Positions 35,854 through 44,814 of a stretch of DNA of 64,000 bases are shown piece after piece. The DNA is taken from the NCBI RefSeq assembly GCF_034627025.1, contig NZ_CP141050.1, forward strand, positions 310,001 to 374,000, given 5' to 3'. Origin of the DNA: Microvirga lotononidis. Its GTDB lineage: Bacteria > Pseudomonadota > Alphaproteobacteria > Rhizobiales > Beijerinckiaceae. Each line of letters starts with the position of its first letter. Position 1 is the first letter of the stretch. The notes beneath the pieces were generated by a model. That model ran no database searches, had not been told where the DNA came from, and saw only the letters and a list, made by a program, of their open reading frames with translations. A program made the translations under genes and the position numbers.

Positions 35854-36696
35854 ATGAAAACGATGACAATCCTCTGCTCACTTGCCACTCTGCTGGTTGC
35901 CGGCGGTGTGGCGATGGCGCAGCAATTGCCCGAGCGAATTGCTACCAAGAAGACACTGGTGGTCGCGAACGTGCCGAACTATCCGCCTCTCGAGTTCAAG
36001 GACCCGAAGACGGGAACGCTCACCGGCCTGGACATCGACCTCGGCAACGCGCTCGCGAAGAAGCTCGGCATTGAGATCAAGTGGGAGGAGATCAGTTTCG
36101 AGCAGATGGTCAGCGCCCTGACGACCGGCCGCGCCGACATGATCCTTTCAGGCATGAGCGATCTTCCAGGCCGCCGGGATACGCTCGACTTCGTCGACTA
36201 CCTGGAGTCCGGCGCGCAGTTCTACACGACGAACGACCGCAAGGATCAATACAAGACCCTGACCGACCTGTGTGGCAAGACCGTCGGCGCAAGCCGTCGC
36301 ACGTCGTTCCCGAACGAAATGGAAACCTGGAGCAAGACGGCATGCGAAGGTGCCGGCAAGCCGCCCCTGAAGATCGTCGGCACGGAAGGTTCCGCGGATG
36401 CGCGAACACAGCTTCGACAGAAGCGTCTCGATGCCGCGGTCCAGGGGTCTGAGACCCTGCCGTACCTGTTGAACCTGGAGCCGAACACCTACGCCATCAT
36501 CGGTGAGCCTTTCACCTCGGTCTATCAGGGTATGGCCTTCGCCAAGAAGGATACGCAGCTCCGTGACGCAGTCGCCAAAGCCTTCGGTGAGATGATCAAG
36601 GACGGCACCTATGCGGAAGTGCTCAAGAAGTGGGAACTGTCTTCCGCCAAGGTCGAGAAGGTCATGATCAACGGCGAGGCCGGCAAAACGCAGTAA
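35854..36696 (+). CDS. Amino-acid ABC transporter substrate-binding protein (copy 2)
   Basis: 280 residues from the ATG at 35854 with a signal peptide (MKTMTILCSLATLLVAGGVA, then MAQ). SBP_bac_3 fold: LVVANVPNYPPLEFKDPKTG, ISFEQMVSALTTGRADMILS, DLCGKTVGASRRTSF. Paralogue of the gene at 32272. Together they give one permease/ATPase pair with two binding proteins of probably different specificity. Confidence 0.9.
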   Translation: MKTMTILCSLATLLVAGGVAMAQQLPERIATKKTLVVANVPNYPPLEFKDPKTGTLTGLDIDLGNALAKKLGIEIKWEEISFEQMVSALTTGRADMILSGMSDLPGRRDTLDFVDYLESGAQFYTTNDRKDQYKTLTDLCGKTVGASRRTSFPNEMETWSKTACEGAGKPPLKIVGTEGSADARTQLRQKRLDAAVQGSETLPYLLNLEPNTYAIIGEPFTSVYQGMAFAKKDTQLRDAVAKAFGEMIKDGTYAEVLKKWELSSAKVEKVMINGEAGKTQ

Positions 36697-36705
36697 CCTC
36701 CCAAC

Positions 36706-36737
36706 GCACCGCCGGCCGTATCTGACGCCGGCGGTGC
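36706..36737 (+). terminator. Perfect 11-bp hairpin after the second binding-protein gene
   Basis: GCACCGCCGGC pairs with GCCGGCGGTGC around a 10-base loop, 9 bases past the stop. No T tract. As at 19019-19045 in the pentitol operon, it sits directly 3' of a binding-protein gene and probably stabilises its mRNA or attenuates transcription into the next gene. Confidence 0.65.
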
Positions 36738-36785
36738 ATGTTCGGAGCGCGGCTTCGATGGTCATTTCGACAGGATTCATTGCAT

Positions 36786-38186
36786 ATGAGCACGCATGCC
36801 CCGGCATCGCGCACGACCGCGCTCGCCCAGTTCGTCACCTCTGCCACGCCGATGGATCTGCCTGAGCCGACTCGCGTCAAGGCAGCACGCCATGCCCTTG
36901 ATACGCTCGCTTGCGGTGTCGCAGGGGCTGCGTCGCAGGAAGCCCAGTCCACTCTCGACCTGATCCTGGCAACTGAGCAGCGAGGCGGAGTGCCGGTCTG
37001 GGGAACGAGCGAAGGTCTCTCCGTTCGCTCCGCTACCCTCGTCAATGCCATTGCGTGTCATGCCTTCGAACTCGATGATACGGGTGGATGTGACCATTCG
37101 GGAGCCGTCGTGCTGCCCGCCGCGCTGGCAGCCGCCGCGCTGGCGGAGCATCCGGTCAGCGGCGAGGAGTTCCTTCTCGCGGTCGTCCTCGGCTATGATG
37201 TTGGGCGCCGCGTTCTCGAAGCCTGTGGTGGGTACGAGCCACACAATGAGGCAGGGTGGCATTCCACGGCGACCTGCGGAACCTTCGGTGCGGCTGTCAC
37301 CGCTGCGCGCATCCTTCGGCTCGATGCGACACAGGTTGCCCATGCACTCGGCCATGCCGCGAGTTTCAGCGGAGGATTGTGGGCCTTCATCCACGATGGC
37401 AGCCAGACCAAGCGCATTCACGCCGGCCGGGCCTCGGAAGGCGGCGTCCTCGCGGCACTCCTGGCGCGCGCTGGCGTCAGTGGCCCGTCTGCGGTCTTCG
37501 AGGATGTATGGGGCGGCTTCCTGACAACCTTCGCGCCCAAAACTGCCCGCCCGGACGTGTTGACACTAGGGCTCGGTGAGAGCTGGCGCCTGGAGCGTGT
37601 CTCCCTGAAACCTTACGCATCCTGCCGCGGGACCCACTCATCGATCGATGCATTGGGCCTGCTTCTCGATCGGAGCGGTTCGGCCGAGCATGATGTAGAG
37701 CGGATCGAGGTCCGGCTCAGCCCGTTTCTCTCCAATATGTGCGGTGGGCGGGACGTTCAGACGCTGCCCTTCGCACAGATGAGCCTGCCCTATGCTCTCG
37801 CGGCAAGGCTCGCCCTCGGACAAGCGGGTCTATCGGCCTATGCTGCCGAGGAGCGAGACAGTCCACGGCTTCGGACGGTGATGGAGCGGGTTTCCCTGAT
37901 CGTCGACCCCACAATCGCCGCCAACGAGGAGCCTTTCGTACGGATCGTGACACGGGATGGGCGAACGGACGAGGCGCGGGTGCCGAAGGCACTCGGATCG
38001 CCGGCGAACCCAGTCCCCGATGACGCATTCCTTGCGAAGATCAGAAGCCTCTCGGGGATGGCTCTCGACGGGAAACGCACCGAGCGCCTGATCGACGGCG
38101 TGCTCGGGCTGTGGGGCCAAGAGGATGTTCGGGCACTCAACCATGCCCTGCTTTCCGATCGACCACGCCCGCCGCTTTTCCGATAG
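36786..38186 (+). CDS. MmgE/PrpD-family protein (isomerase or dehydratase-like)
   Basis: 466 residues from the ATG at 36786. MmgE/PrpD signatures: HALDTLACGVAGA, HAFELDDTG, GYDVGRRVLEACGGYEPHNE (the helical domain), GWHSTATCGTFGAAVTAARI, RASEGGVLAALLARAG and KPYASCRGTHSSIDA. The family includes 2-methylcitrate dehydratase, cis-aconitate decarboxylase and iminodisuccinate epimerase. Being next to an ArgH-like lyase and an amino-acid importer, the epimerase-type role is more plausible than propionate metabolism (inference); no prpBC genes are present. Confidence 0.85.
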   Translation: MSTHAPASRTTALAQFVTSATPMDLPEPTRVKAARHALDTLACGVAGAASQEAQSTLDLILATEQRGGVPVWGTSEGLSVRSATLVNAIACHAFELDDTGGCDHSGAVVLPAALAAAALAEHPVSGEEFLLAVVLGYDVGRRVLEACGGYEPHNEAGWHSTATCGTFGAAVTAARILRLDATQVAHALGHAASFSGGLWAFIHDGSQTKRIHAGRASEGGVLAALLARAGVSGPSAVFEDVWGGFLTTFAPKTARPDVLTLGLGESWRLERVSLKPYASCRGTHSSIDALGLLLDRSGSAEHDVERIEVRLSPFLSNMCGGRDVQTLPFAQMSLPYALAARLALGQAGLSAYAAEERDSPRLRTVMERVSLIVDPTIAANEEPFVRIVTRDGRTDEARVPKALGSPANPVPDDAFLAKIRSLSGMALDGKRTERLIDGVLGLWGQEDVRALNHALLSDRPRPPLFR

Positions 38187-38213
38187 ACATTCGACGTGCC
38201 GGAGAAAGCCAGC

Positions 38214-38333
38214 ATGGACCAGAAGAGGTTCGAGAATCGCGTCCGCCACCGGGACAGGCTGGCCGATCTCTTCCACGGGCAGCCGGATGCCGTTGCCGCC
38301 GTTTCCCGTCGCCGCTGGAACCGGAAGGCCTAA
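38214..38333 (+). CDS. Possible 39-residue basic protein
   Basis: MDQKRFENRVRHRDRLADLF and 19 further residues, rich in Arg, His and Asp, in the gap between the MmgE/PrpD and agmatinase genes. A GGAGAAAG site lies nine bases before the ATG and codon use resembles the neighbours. It is probably helical. No known family; may be a real small protein or a remnant. Confidence 0.4.
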   Translation: MDQKRFENRVRHRDRLADLFHGQPDAVAAVSRRRWNRKA

Positions 38334-38372
38334 CCCGATCACCCCCATCTGAACAGAGGACGAGCTGAAGCC

Positions 38373-39407
38373 ATGGTTGATTCCAGAAAGCTGCAAGCCC
38401 TTCGCGAGAAGTATGCCAATGCCTCGGGCGGGGACATCTTCAATCCGCTCTTTGCATCCGTGGCCCAAGCCCAGTTCATGGGGTCCGACAGGCGCAAGTG
38501 GCCCTTCGCAGGGATTCCCACGCTACTCGATGCGCCCTACCGCGCGGATGCCCAGGACCTGCCCGACTTCGGCGGCCTCGACGTCGCGCTCGTCGGCGTC
38601 CCGATGGACTTGGGCGTGACGAATCGCAATGGAAGCCGCTTCGGACCACGTGCGGTGCGGACCATTGAGCGGGTCGGCCCATATGATCATGTCCTCAGGT
38701 GCGCACCCTTCTCCAAGGCAAGGATCGCGGACATCGGCGATGTGCCAATGCAGAGCCGCTACGACCTCGCCCTCTGCCATGCCGACATCGAGGCCTTCTA
38801 CAAGCGGCTGGTGGAGGCCGGGGTGCGGCCGCTGTCGGTCGGTGGCGATCATTCGATCAGCTCATCCATCTTGAAGGCCGTGGGCGAGAGACAGCCCGTT
38901 GGAATGATCCACATCGATGCCCATTGCGATACCGCAGGTCCCTATGAAGGCGCCAAGTTCCAGCACGGGGGCCCTTTCCGCCTAGCAGTCCTGGACGGAG
39001 TGCTTGATCCCGAGCGCACCATCCAGATCGGCATCCGCGGCGGAGCGGAGTACCTCTGGGAATTCTCCTATGAAAGCGGCATGACGGTCATCCATGCCGA
39101 GGAAGTGCCGAGGATCGGGATTGAGGCTCTAATCGAGAGGACCCGTGCCGTTGTCGGCGACGGTCCCACCTATCTGTCCTTCGACATCGACAGCGTCGAT
39201 CCCGGCTTCGCACCCGGGACGGGCACTCCCGAGGTGGGTGGCCTCACACCGCGCGAGGTGCTGGAACTCCTGCGAGGCCTGAAGGGGATCAACTTCGTCG
39301 GCGGCGACGTGGTCGAGGTCGCACCACAGTATGACGCTACGACAAACACGGCTCACGTGGCGGCGCAGGTGCTCTTCACCATCCTGTGCCTGATGGTCGG
39401 CGATTGA
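38373..39407 (+). CDS. Agmatinase/guanidinobutyrase-family ureohydrolase
   Basis: 344 residues. Ureohydrolase manganese motifs: GGDHSISSSI, HIDAHCDT and SFDIDSVDPGFAPGTGTPEV. The DAHCDT and GTGTPE forms are typical of the agmatinase branch, not of arginase. Members hydrolyse agmatine, guanidinobutyrate, guanidinopropionate or proclavaminate and release urea. A gabT-like remnant directly downstream favours 4-guanidinobutyrate as substrate, which would give GABA (inference). Confidence 0.88.
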   Translation: MVDSRKLQALREKYANASGGDIFNPLFASVAQAQFMGSDRRKWPFAGIPTLLDAPYRADAQDLPDFGGLDVALVGVPMDLGVTNRNGSRFGPRAVRTIERVGPYDHVLRCAPFSKARIADIGDVPMQSRYDLALCHADIEAFYKRLVEAGVRPLSVGGDHSISSSILKAVGERQPVGMIHIDAHCDTAGPYEGAKFQHGGPFRLAVLDGVLDPERTIQIGIRGGAEYLWEFSYESGMTVIHAEEVPRIGIEALIERTRAVVGDGPTYLSFDIDSVDPGFAPGTGTPEVGGLTPREVLELLRGLKGINFVGGDVVEVAPQYDATTNTAHVAAQVLFTILCLMVGD

Positions 39408-39489
39408 ACGCGACGGACGCTTGGATTGGGCATTTCACCACGAGTGGAACGTAGGTCGATCCGATGAGACCGAGCAAGAGGCTGATACG

Positions 39490-39560
39490 ATGACAACGAA
39501 CGCCGACCTCCTAACCAGACCCAATGCCGCTGTCATCCGTGGCATCGGGCATACGACCCG
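39490..39560 (+). pseudogene. gabT-like (4-aminobutyrate aminotransferase) 5' fragment
   Basis: From the ATG at 39490 the first residues are MTTNADLLTRPNAAVIRGIG, resembling the conserved N-terminus of GabT-type aminotransferases ([M]xTNAELLARRxAAVPRGVG). The homology is lost after about 24 codons and no further transaminase sequence follows; a stop comes later. It is short, so tentative. It would fit a lost GABA aminotransferase after a guanidinobutyrase. Confidence 0.45.
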
Positions 39561-39806
39561 CTCTCGGCTTCCCGCGCCCGGATGCCTTGATCCAAGTGTA
39601 CTCTTGAAAAAGTGCGAAGGGCTGCTTCTAGCACTGGGCCGACCTTAGCCTTGTTTCCGCAATGGAGCGGTATCGGGACCTTCGCAGAACCTCGCCAAAG
39701 GACCCGGGATGACCCAAAGCTGCCCTTTGCAGGTTTGCTGCTTCAGATCCAAGGCGGTTGGATGAAGTGGTTCGGGAGCCTTCCTTCGAAGCTGAGCGAG
39801 CGAATG
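39561..39806. other. Stretch without a gene
   Basis: About 245 bases between the gabT-like fragment and the MITE-like element. No supportable gene. Confidence 0.35.
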
Positions 39807-39948
39807 GGGGATGTCACATTAACCGAGTATAGCCATTGAGCTGGTCGACAAGGTCTCATTCTGCACAGCCCAAGTCATTGATTTTCCTCACCGCGGAATT
39901 TTTCGTTGACGAGTACAGCGTAGTATTAGCCGTTAATGTGACATCCCC
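39807..39948 (+). mobile_element. MITE-like element, copy A (142 bp)
   Basis: Non-coding, with perfect 17-bp terminal inverted repeats: GGGGATGTCACATTAAC at 39807-39823 and its complement at 39932-39948. A second copy of the same length lies inverted at 60940-61081, and the two agree over the whole length without gaps (about 119 of 142 positions by eye). Internal sequence is AT-richer than the host. The TIRs do not match the IS5 or IS701 ends in this window, so the driving transposase is elsewhere. No clear target duplication was found. Confidence 0.8.
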
Positions 39949-40196
39949 GATACCCCAACGATTCTCCCGCATCCGTTCCAGATTTGCGACACAGCCGACG
40001 TGATCCGGGTATCACCTCCAAATCAAAGGTGTAGAAACAGCAGATGTGTCGCGTTCTTACAACACAACTTAAACAAGCTTGACGATTCTATTTAGAGGTT
40101 GTTACCGGTACTGGCACCCTACCTGTGGACGAGAAGATGGTTCCAGAACAGTTCTCGCTCAGGCCCGAGATTGCATGCCACAAAGAGGAACCTTCC

Positions 40197-41585
40197 ATGG
40201 CTGATCATCTCTCTGCCGTTCTTGACCATATCGATGCTGATCTGGACAAGAGCCTGGAGCGTCTCTTTGAGTTCATCCGCATTCCGAGTATTTCAACGGA
40301 TCCCGCCTACAAAGAGGATTGCCGCCGAGCCGCGGAGTGGCTAACGGTGCAACTGCGAGAGTTGGGCTTTGTCGCGGCAACCCGCGCCACGCCAGGTCAC
40401 CCGATGGTGGTTGGCCACCAGACCCAGGCAGCCAAAGGGCCACATGTGCTGTTCTACGGGCACTATGACGTACAGCCTGTCGATCCCGTGGAACTATGGA
40501 ACACACCGCCTTTCGAGCCTACTCTGGTGGCTGCGCCGAATGGAGACACCTGGATTGTTGCGCGGGGTGCCTCAGATGACAAGGGCGCATTGATGACGTT
40601 CCTGGAAGCTTGCCGTGCCTGGAAGACGGTATCCGGCGAGTTGCCCATCCGTGTCTCTATCCTTTTCGAAGGGGAGGAGGAGTCCGGCAGTCCAAGTCTC
40701 AAGCCTTTCTTGGAGGCGAACAGCGACGAACTCTCCGCCGATGTTGCCCTCGTCTGCGACACTGATATGTGGGACGATGAAACGCCTGCCATCACCACCA
40801 TGCTGCGGGGTTTAGTCGGGGAGGAGGTGGAGATCACCTGCGCCGACCGGGATCTTCATTCCGGGATGTTCGGGGCCGCGGCACGCAACCCAATCCATCT
40901 TCTGACCGAAATTCTTGCGACACTGCGCGATGCGGACGGACGCATCACCTTGCAAGGGTTCTACGATGACGTATCGGAACTGCCCAAGGCAGTGAAGGAG
41001 CAATGGGCCCGTCTGCCTTTTGATGAAGCCAGCTTCCTCAACCAGGTAGGCCTGAGCATCCCGGCAGGCGAGAAGGGGCGCGGTGTACTGGAGCAGATTT
41101 GGGCGCGCCCGACCTGTGAGATCAACGGCATCGTTGGCGGCTACATTGGCGAAGGCTTCAAAACGGTCATCCCGTCGAAAGCGTCGGCGAAGGTGTCGTT
41201 CCGCTTGGTGAGCGGGCAGAACCCCACGAAGATCCGTGAGGCTTTCCGGGATCATGTGCGCTCATACATGCCAGCTGATTGCACCGTCACCTTCAGGGAC
41301 CATGGCGCCAGTCCGGCACTTAGCCTGCCGCTGGATGGCCCCTGGCTCAGGCCGGCCCTGGACGCCCTGACGGCGGAATGGGGCCGTGAAGCCACATTGG
41401 CTGGTACGGGCGGCTCCATTCCGATCGTGGGCGACTTCAAGCGCCTGCTCGGCATGGATGCACTCATGGTTGGTTTCGCCCGCTTCGACAATCGTGTTCA
41501 TTCACCCAACGAGAAGTACGATCTGTCGAGTTTCCATCATGGCATTCGCTCGTGGGCACGGATCTTGGCGGCCTTTGCCCGGTAG
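40197..41585 (+). CDS. M20-family dipeptidase
   Basis: 462 residues from the ATG at 40197. Zinc-binding M20 motifs: FYGHYDVQPVDP (His and Asp), ARGASDDKG (bridging Asp), FEGEEESGSPS (catalytic Glu pair), LVCDTDMWDD and RDLHSGMFG in the dimerisation domain. Cytoplasmic; cleaves dipeptides or acyl-amino acids. The substrate is not fixed by sequence. It stands alone between the MITE and the IS5 element. Confidence 0.9.
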   Translation: MADHLSAVLDHIDADLDKSLERLFEFIRIPSISTDPAYKEDCRRAAEWLTVQLRELGFVAATRATPGHPMVVGHQTQAAKGPHVLFYGHYDVQPVDPVELWNTPPFEPTLVAAPNGDTWIVARGASDDKGALMTFLEACRAWKTVSGELPIRVSILFEGEEESGSPSLKPFLEANSDELSADVALVCDTDMWDDETPAITTMLRGLVGEEVEITCADRDLHSGMFGAAARNPIHLLTEILATLRDADGRITLQGFYDDVSELPKAVKEQWARLPFDEASFLNQVGLSIPAGEKGRGVLEQIWARPTCEINGIVGGYIGEGFKTVIPSKASAKVSFRLVSGQNPTKIREAFRDHVRSYMPADCTVTFRDHGASPALSLPLDGPWLRPALDALTAEWGREATLAGTGGSIPIVGDFKRLLGMDALMVGFARFDNRVHSPNEKYDLSSFHHGIRSWARILAAFAR

Positions 41586-41599
41586 GGTCATGAGTGCTA

Positions 41600-42442
41600 C
41601 GGCCTGTTAGCGCTTGATCCAGTCGAGAGTGGCGGCGAGGCAGAGCACGCCCATGAAGGATCGGGCGGTCTTTTCATAGCGTGTTGCGACGGCTCGCCAC
41701 TCTTTCAATCTGGCCCAGAGCCGCTCGACGACATTGCGATTGGTGTAGATCCAGTCCGGACAGGCGGCCAGCGCCTCATTGGACTTGGCCGGGATCGCCG
41801 GCTTCGTACCGAGGCTCCAGATGTGTTCGCGGAAGCTATGACTGGAGTAGCCGCGATCCGCCACGACCCAGCCCGGCACGTCGGCAGGCTGTTGAGAAGC
41901 GGAATGGCGTCAGGCAACTCGTGCGCTTGGCCCGGCGCGAGCCGAAACGCGATGGCGCGTCCGAGACCGTCGGCGATCACGCAAGCCTTGGTGCCATAGC
42001 CGCCACGAGAGCGGCCAAGTGCTTCACGATCGTCTCGTTGAGCTTGAGAGCCCCTTTTCGGCGCGCTCCTGCCGCCTTCTGGTGCGCCCGCACGCTGGTA
42101 CCGTCGAGGAAGGTCATGCCGAGTTGGATCCCGCGCTCCTGCACCAGGCTGAGCAGGCGCTCCCAGACACCCAGACGCGCCCAGCGGATGAAGGTCTGAG
42201 CGGCACGCCACCAGGGGCCCAGGTCTGACGGCACAGCGCGCCACTTGGCGCCGTTCTCATGCCGCCAGAGGATCGCCTCGACCGTCCGACGCAGATCCTG
42301 CGGCGGCGTCTTGCCGTTCGGACGACACTGCTCCACCAGCGGCTCCAGCATCGCCCATTGTGCGTCCGTCAGCATGGCTCCTCCTCAAAAAGGATGAGCA
42401 AAACGCCTCCAAGCGCAAAAGGGTTCAAGTCATAACAGGCCG
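41600..42442. mobile_element. IS5-family insertion sequence, broken
   Basis: About 840 bp with inverted ends: CTACGGCCTGTTA-type sequence at 41597 and its complement ending near 42445, the outermost bases flanked by TA on both sides, suggesting a 2-base TA target duplication. It encodes one transposase on the minus strand that now needs two frame changes to read through. Confidence 0.75.
41607..42375 (-). pseudogene. IS5-family transposase in three frames
   Basis: Frame 1 (from 42375): MLTDAQWAMLEPLVEQCRPN to LDGTSVRAHQKAAGARRKG with the first catalytic Asp. At the AAAAGGGG run near 42066 a -1 shift leads to KAQRDDREALGRSRGGYGTK-type sequence, which could be the programmed frameshift used by this IS group. 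Near 41882 a second shift leads to VPGWVVADRGYSSHSFREHI (second Asp) and ERLWARLKEWRAVATRYEK (Glu). Two shifts suggest the element is dead; the first alone would be normal. Confidence 0.75.
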
Positions 42443-42756
42443 TAGTTCCTGCGGAAAAACTGCACATGCAAACGAGCCGCAAGTTGTGGAGCAGGTGTGT
42501 CCATAACGGCCGTTTCGCCCTCAGCACGGGCCGCCCTGGCCTGAAAAGCCCATAAACCGCAGAGGGAGCGAAGAAAACATGAGAGGGCTGCCTCAAAAAC
42601 AGGCACTCCCCATAACACCAAGTCATAAGTTTATGCCACTTTTGTATTTGACGATATACCCCTGACTGCCGAACCTTGAAGCAGACTAAGGGCGACATGG
42701 CCGACTGTCTCAATAAGATAAGAAACCCAAGAGTTAACCCACGGAAGGAAGTCTGC
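42443..42756. other. Intergenic region before tctB
   Basis: About 310 bases right of the IS5 element. It should hold the promoter of the tct cluster; an AT-rich stretch (TTTTGTATTTGACGATATA near 42640) includes a TTGACG -35-like element. No gene seen. Confidence 0.35.
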
Positions 42757-43230
42757 ATGAATAAAGCAAGATTATTACTGACATCTGCTAAATCCTCTGA
42801 CTTGCTATGTGGCTGTTTATTCTTATTCATCGGAGTTATTGCAGCAATATACTCCATGAACTACCGCATTGGGTCCTCCTTCCAGCTCGGACCCGGCGCA
42901 TTTCCGGTGATTGTCTCCATCCTTCTTGTCGTCGTTGGGGCAGCCCAGATCATCAGAGCTGTTTTTTCCGGTGGTGAAGCGGCCCTGCAGATCGATGTGA
43001 GAAGCATCAGCAGCATTGTCGGAGCCCTCGTATTTGCCGGGCTCACTGTAAAGGGGCTTGGGATCATCGTGGCAATCCCGGGGGCTGTCATTCTCAGCAG
43101 TCTAGCATCCGGATCAGCTCGCTTGCTGCCGACCCTGCTCATGGCCGCCTTCCTCACCGCCTTCGCCTATCTGGTGTTTGTCGTTGGTCTCGGCATTCAA
43201 CTGTCGCTCCTGCCGGAAGCTCTACAATGA
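42757..43230 (+). CDS. tctB: Tripartite tricarboxylate transporter small membrane subunit (TctB family)
   Basis: 157 residues from the ATG at 42757. Four membrane segments (LLCGCLFLFIGVIAAIYSMN, FQLGPGAFPVIVSILLVVVG, GALVFAGLTVKGLGIIVAIP, LLPTLLMAAFLTAFAYLVFV), the family layout. GPGAFPVIVSILL is the family motif. The stop overlaps the tctA start (ATGA), so they are coupled. Confidence 0.9.
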   Translation: MNKARLLLTSAKSSDLLCGCLFLFIGVIAAIYSMNYRIGSSFQLGPGAFPVIVSILLVVVGAAQIIRAVFSGGEAALQIDVRSISSIVGALVFAGLTVKGLGIIVAIPGAVILSSLASGSARLLPTLLMAAFLTAFAYLVFVVGLGIQLSLLPEALQ

Positions 43231-44732
43231 CGATGTTTGCAAACCTTACCGCTGGCTTTGAGGCCGCTCTTAGCCTGCAGAATAGTCTCTTTTGCTTCAT
43301 CGGCGTCACGCTCGGAACGGCAATTGGTGTCCTGCCAGGCCTGGGCCCCCTGGCAACGATCGCCATGCTCCTCCCACTCACCTATGCCCTTGAGCCGATA
43401 TCAGCCCTGATTATGCTGTCCGGCATATATTACGGCGCTCAATATGGTGGGTCGACCACAGCAATCCTCGTGAACCTTCCCGGAGAGTCTGGATCCGTTG
43501 TGACTTGCATCGACGGCCATAAGATGGCTCTCAAGGGTCGCGCGGGCGCAGCTCTTGCAATTGCGGCTCTCGGATCCTTTTTTGCCGGCACAGTCGGAAC
43601 ATTGCTGATCGCAGCGTTTTCCCCTCATCTTGCTCAGTTCGCCTTATCGTTCGGCCCGCCAGAGTACTTCTCCCTCATGGTCCTTGGATTGGTTGCTGCG
43701 GTCGTTCTGGCATCCGGTGGCCTCCTAAAAGCAATCGGCATGATCTTGTTAGGGCTTCTCTTCGGCTGTGTCGGCACGGACGTCAGCAGTGGCGTTCCGC
43801 GCTTCACCTTTGGATCCCTGGACCTGGTTGACGGTTTTGAGTTCGCGGCTCTGGCAATGGGTCTGTTCGCGTTCAGCGATATCATGGTCAATGCACGAGG
43901 GAGTGAGGAGCGCCGACTGGTCACCAACAAAGTAGCCAGCCTTTGGCCAAACAAGCAGGAATTTCGTGAATCTTGGCCCGCGGTTCTGCGCGGAACGGCG
44001 TTGGGATCTATTCTAGGTCTCTTACCGGGCGGTGGTGCGACACTCTCATCATTCGCATCCTACATGATCGAAAAGAAGATCTCAAAAACACCAGAGGCCT
44101 TTGGCAAGGGCGCTCCAGCAGGTGTGGCGGCGCCAGAAGCGGCTAACAATGCAGGAGCGCAGTCCTCCTTCATTCCAATGCTGACCCTCGGCATCCCAAG
44201 TAACGGCGTCATGGCGATGATGATCGGGGCCATGATGATCCATAACATTGTGCCCGGTCCCGAGGTCATGACGCGCAATCCGCAATTGTTTTGGGGCCTC
44301 GTCGCATCGATGTGGATCGGCAATCTGATGCTGGTCGTGATAAACCTACCGTTGATCGGCATCTGGATTCGGTTCCTGCGGATCCCCTACTCTTACCTTT
44401 ATCCAGCAATCCTGATCTTCTCAGTAATTGGGCTTTACTCCATCGATAATGATGTCTCGGCTATCCAGATGGGAGCCGCGTTTGGTCTCATCGGCTACGT
44501 GATGAACAGGCTGAGATGCGAGCCCGCCCCGCTCTTATTAGGGTTCATCTTGGGCCCAATGATGGAAGAGTACCTCCGCCGGTCCATGCTGCTTGCGCGA
44601 GGTGACGCTACCGTCTTCCTCACCCGGCCGCTCTCCGCAGCCATGCTGGCTCTGACAGCAATCCTGCTTGTGACCATTATTTCGCCGATGGCACGCAGCA
44701 AGAGAAAGGAAGCTTTCGCTGAGGCGAATTGA
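43227..44732 (+). CDS. tctA: Tripartite tricarboxylate transporter large membrane subunit (TctA family)
   Basis: 501 residues, about twelve membrane segments. Family motifs: [60 protein letters not shown], and [20 protein letters not shown] near the middle. Forms the channel with TctB. The neighbouring D-glutamate cyclase suggests a substrate such as D-glutamate or 5-oxo-D-proline (inference). Confidence 0.93.
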   Translation: MTMFANLTAGFEAALSLQNSLFCFIGVTLGTAIGVLPGLGPLATIAMLLPLTYALEPISALIMLSGIYYGAQYGGSTTAILVNLPGESGSVVTCIDGHKMALKGRAGAALAIAALGSFFAGTVGTLLIAAFSPHLAQFALSFGPPEYFSLMVLGLVAAVVLASGGLLKAIGMILLGLLFGCVGTDVSSGVPRFTFGSLDLVDGFEFAALAMGLFAFSDIMVNARGSEERRLVTNKVASLWPNKQEFRESWPAVLRGTALGSILGLLPGGGATLSSFASYMIEKKISKTPEAFGKGAPAGVAAPEAANNAGAQSSFIPMLTLGIPSNGVMAMMIGAMMIHNIVPGPEVMTRNPQLFWGLVASMWIGNLMLVVINLPLIGIWIRFLRIPYSYLYPAILIFSVIGLYSIDNDVSAIQMGAAFGLIGYVMNRLRCEPAPLLLGFILGPMMEEYLRRSMLLARGDATVFLTRPLSAAMLALTAILLVTIISPMARSKRKEAFAEAN

Positions 44733-44814
44733 GACTTTACCTTCGTAACTGCATTGCGTCGTGACTGAACAATGTCCGTCGCCAATCCCAACCATCCAAT
44801 CTGAGGCTCTTAGT

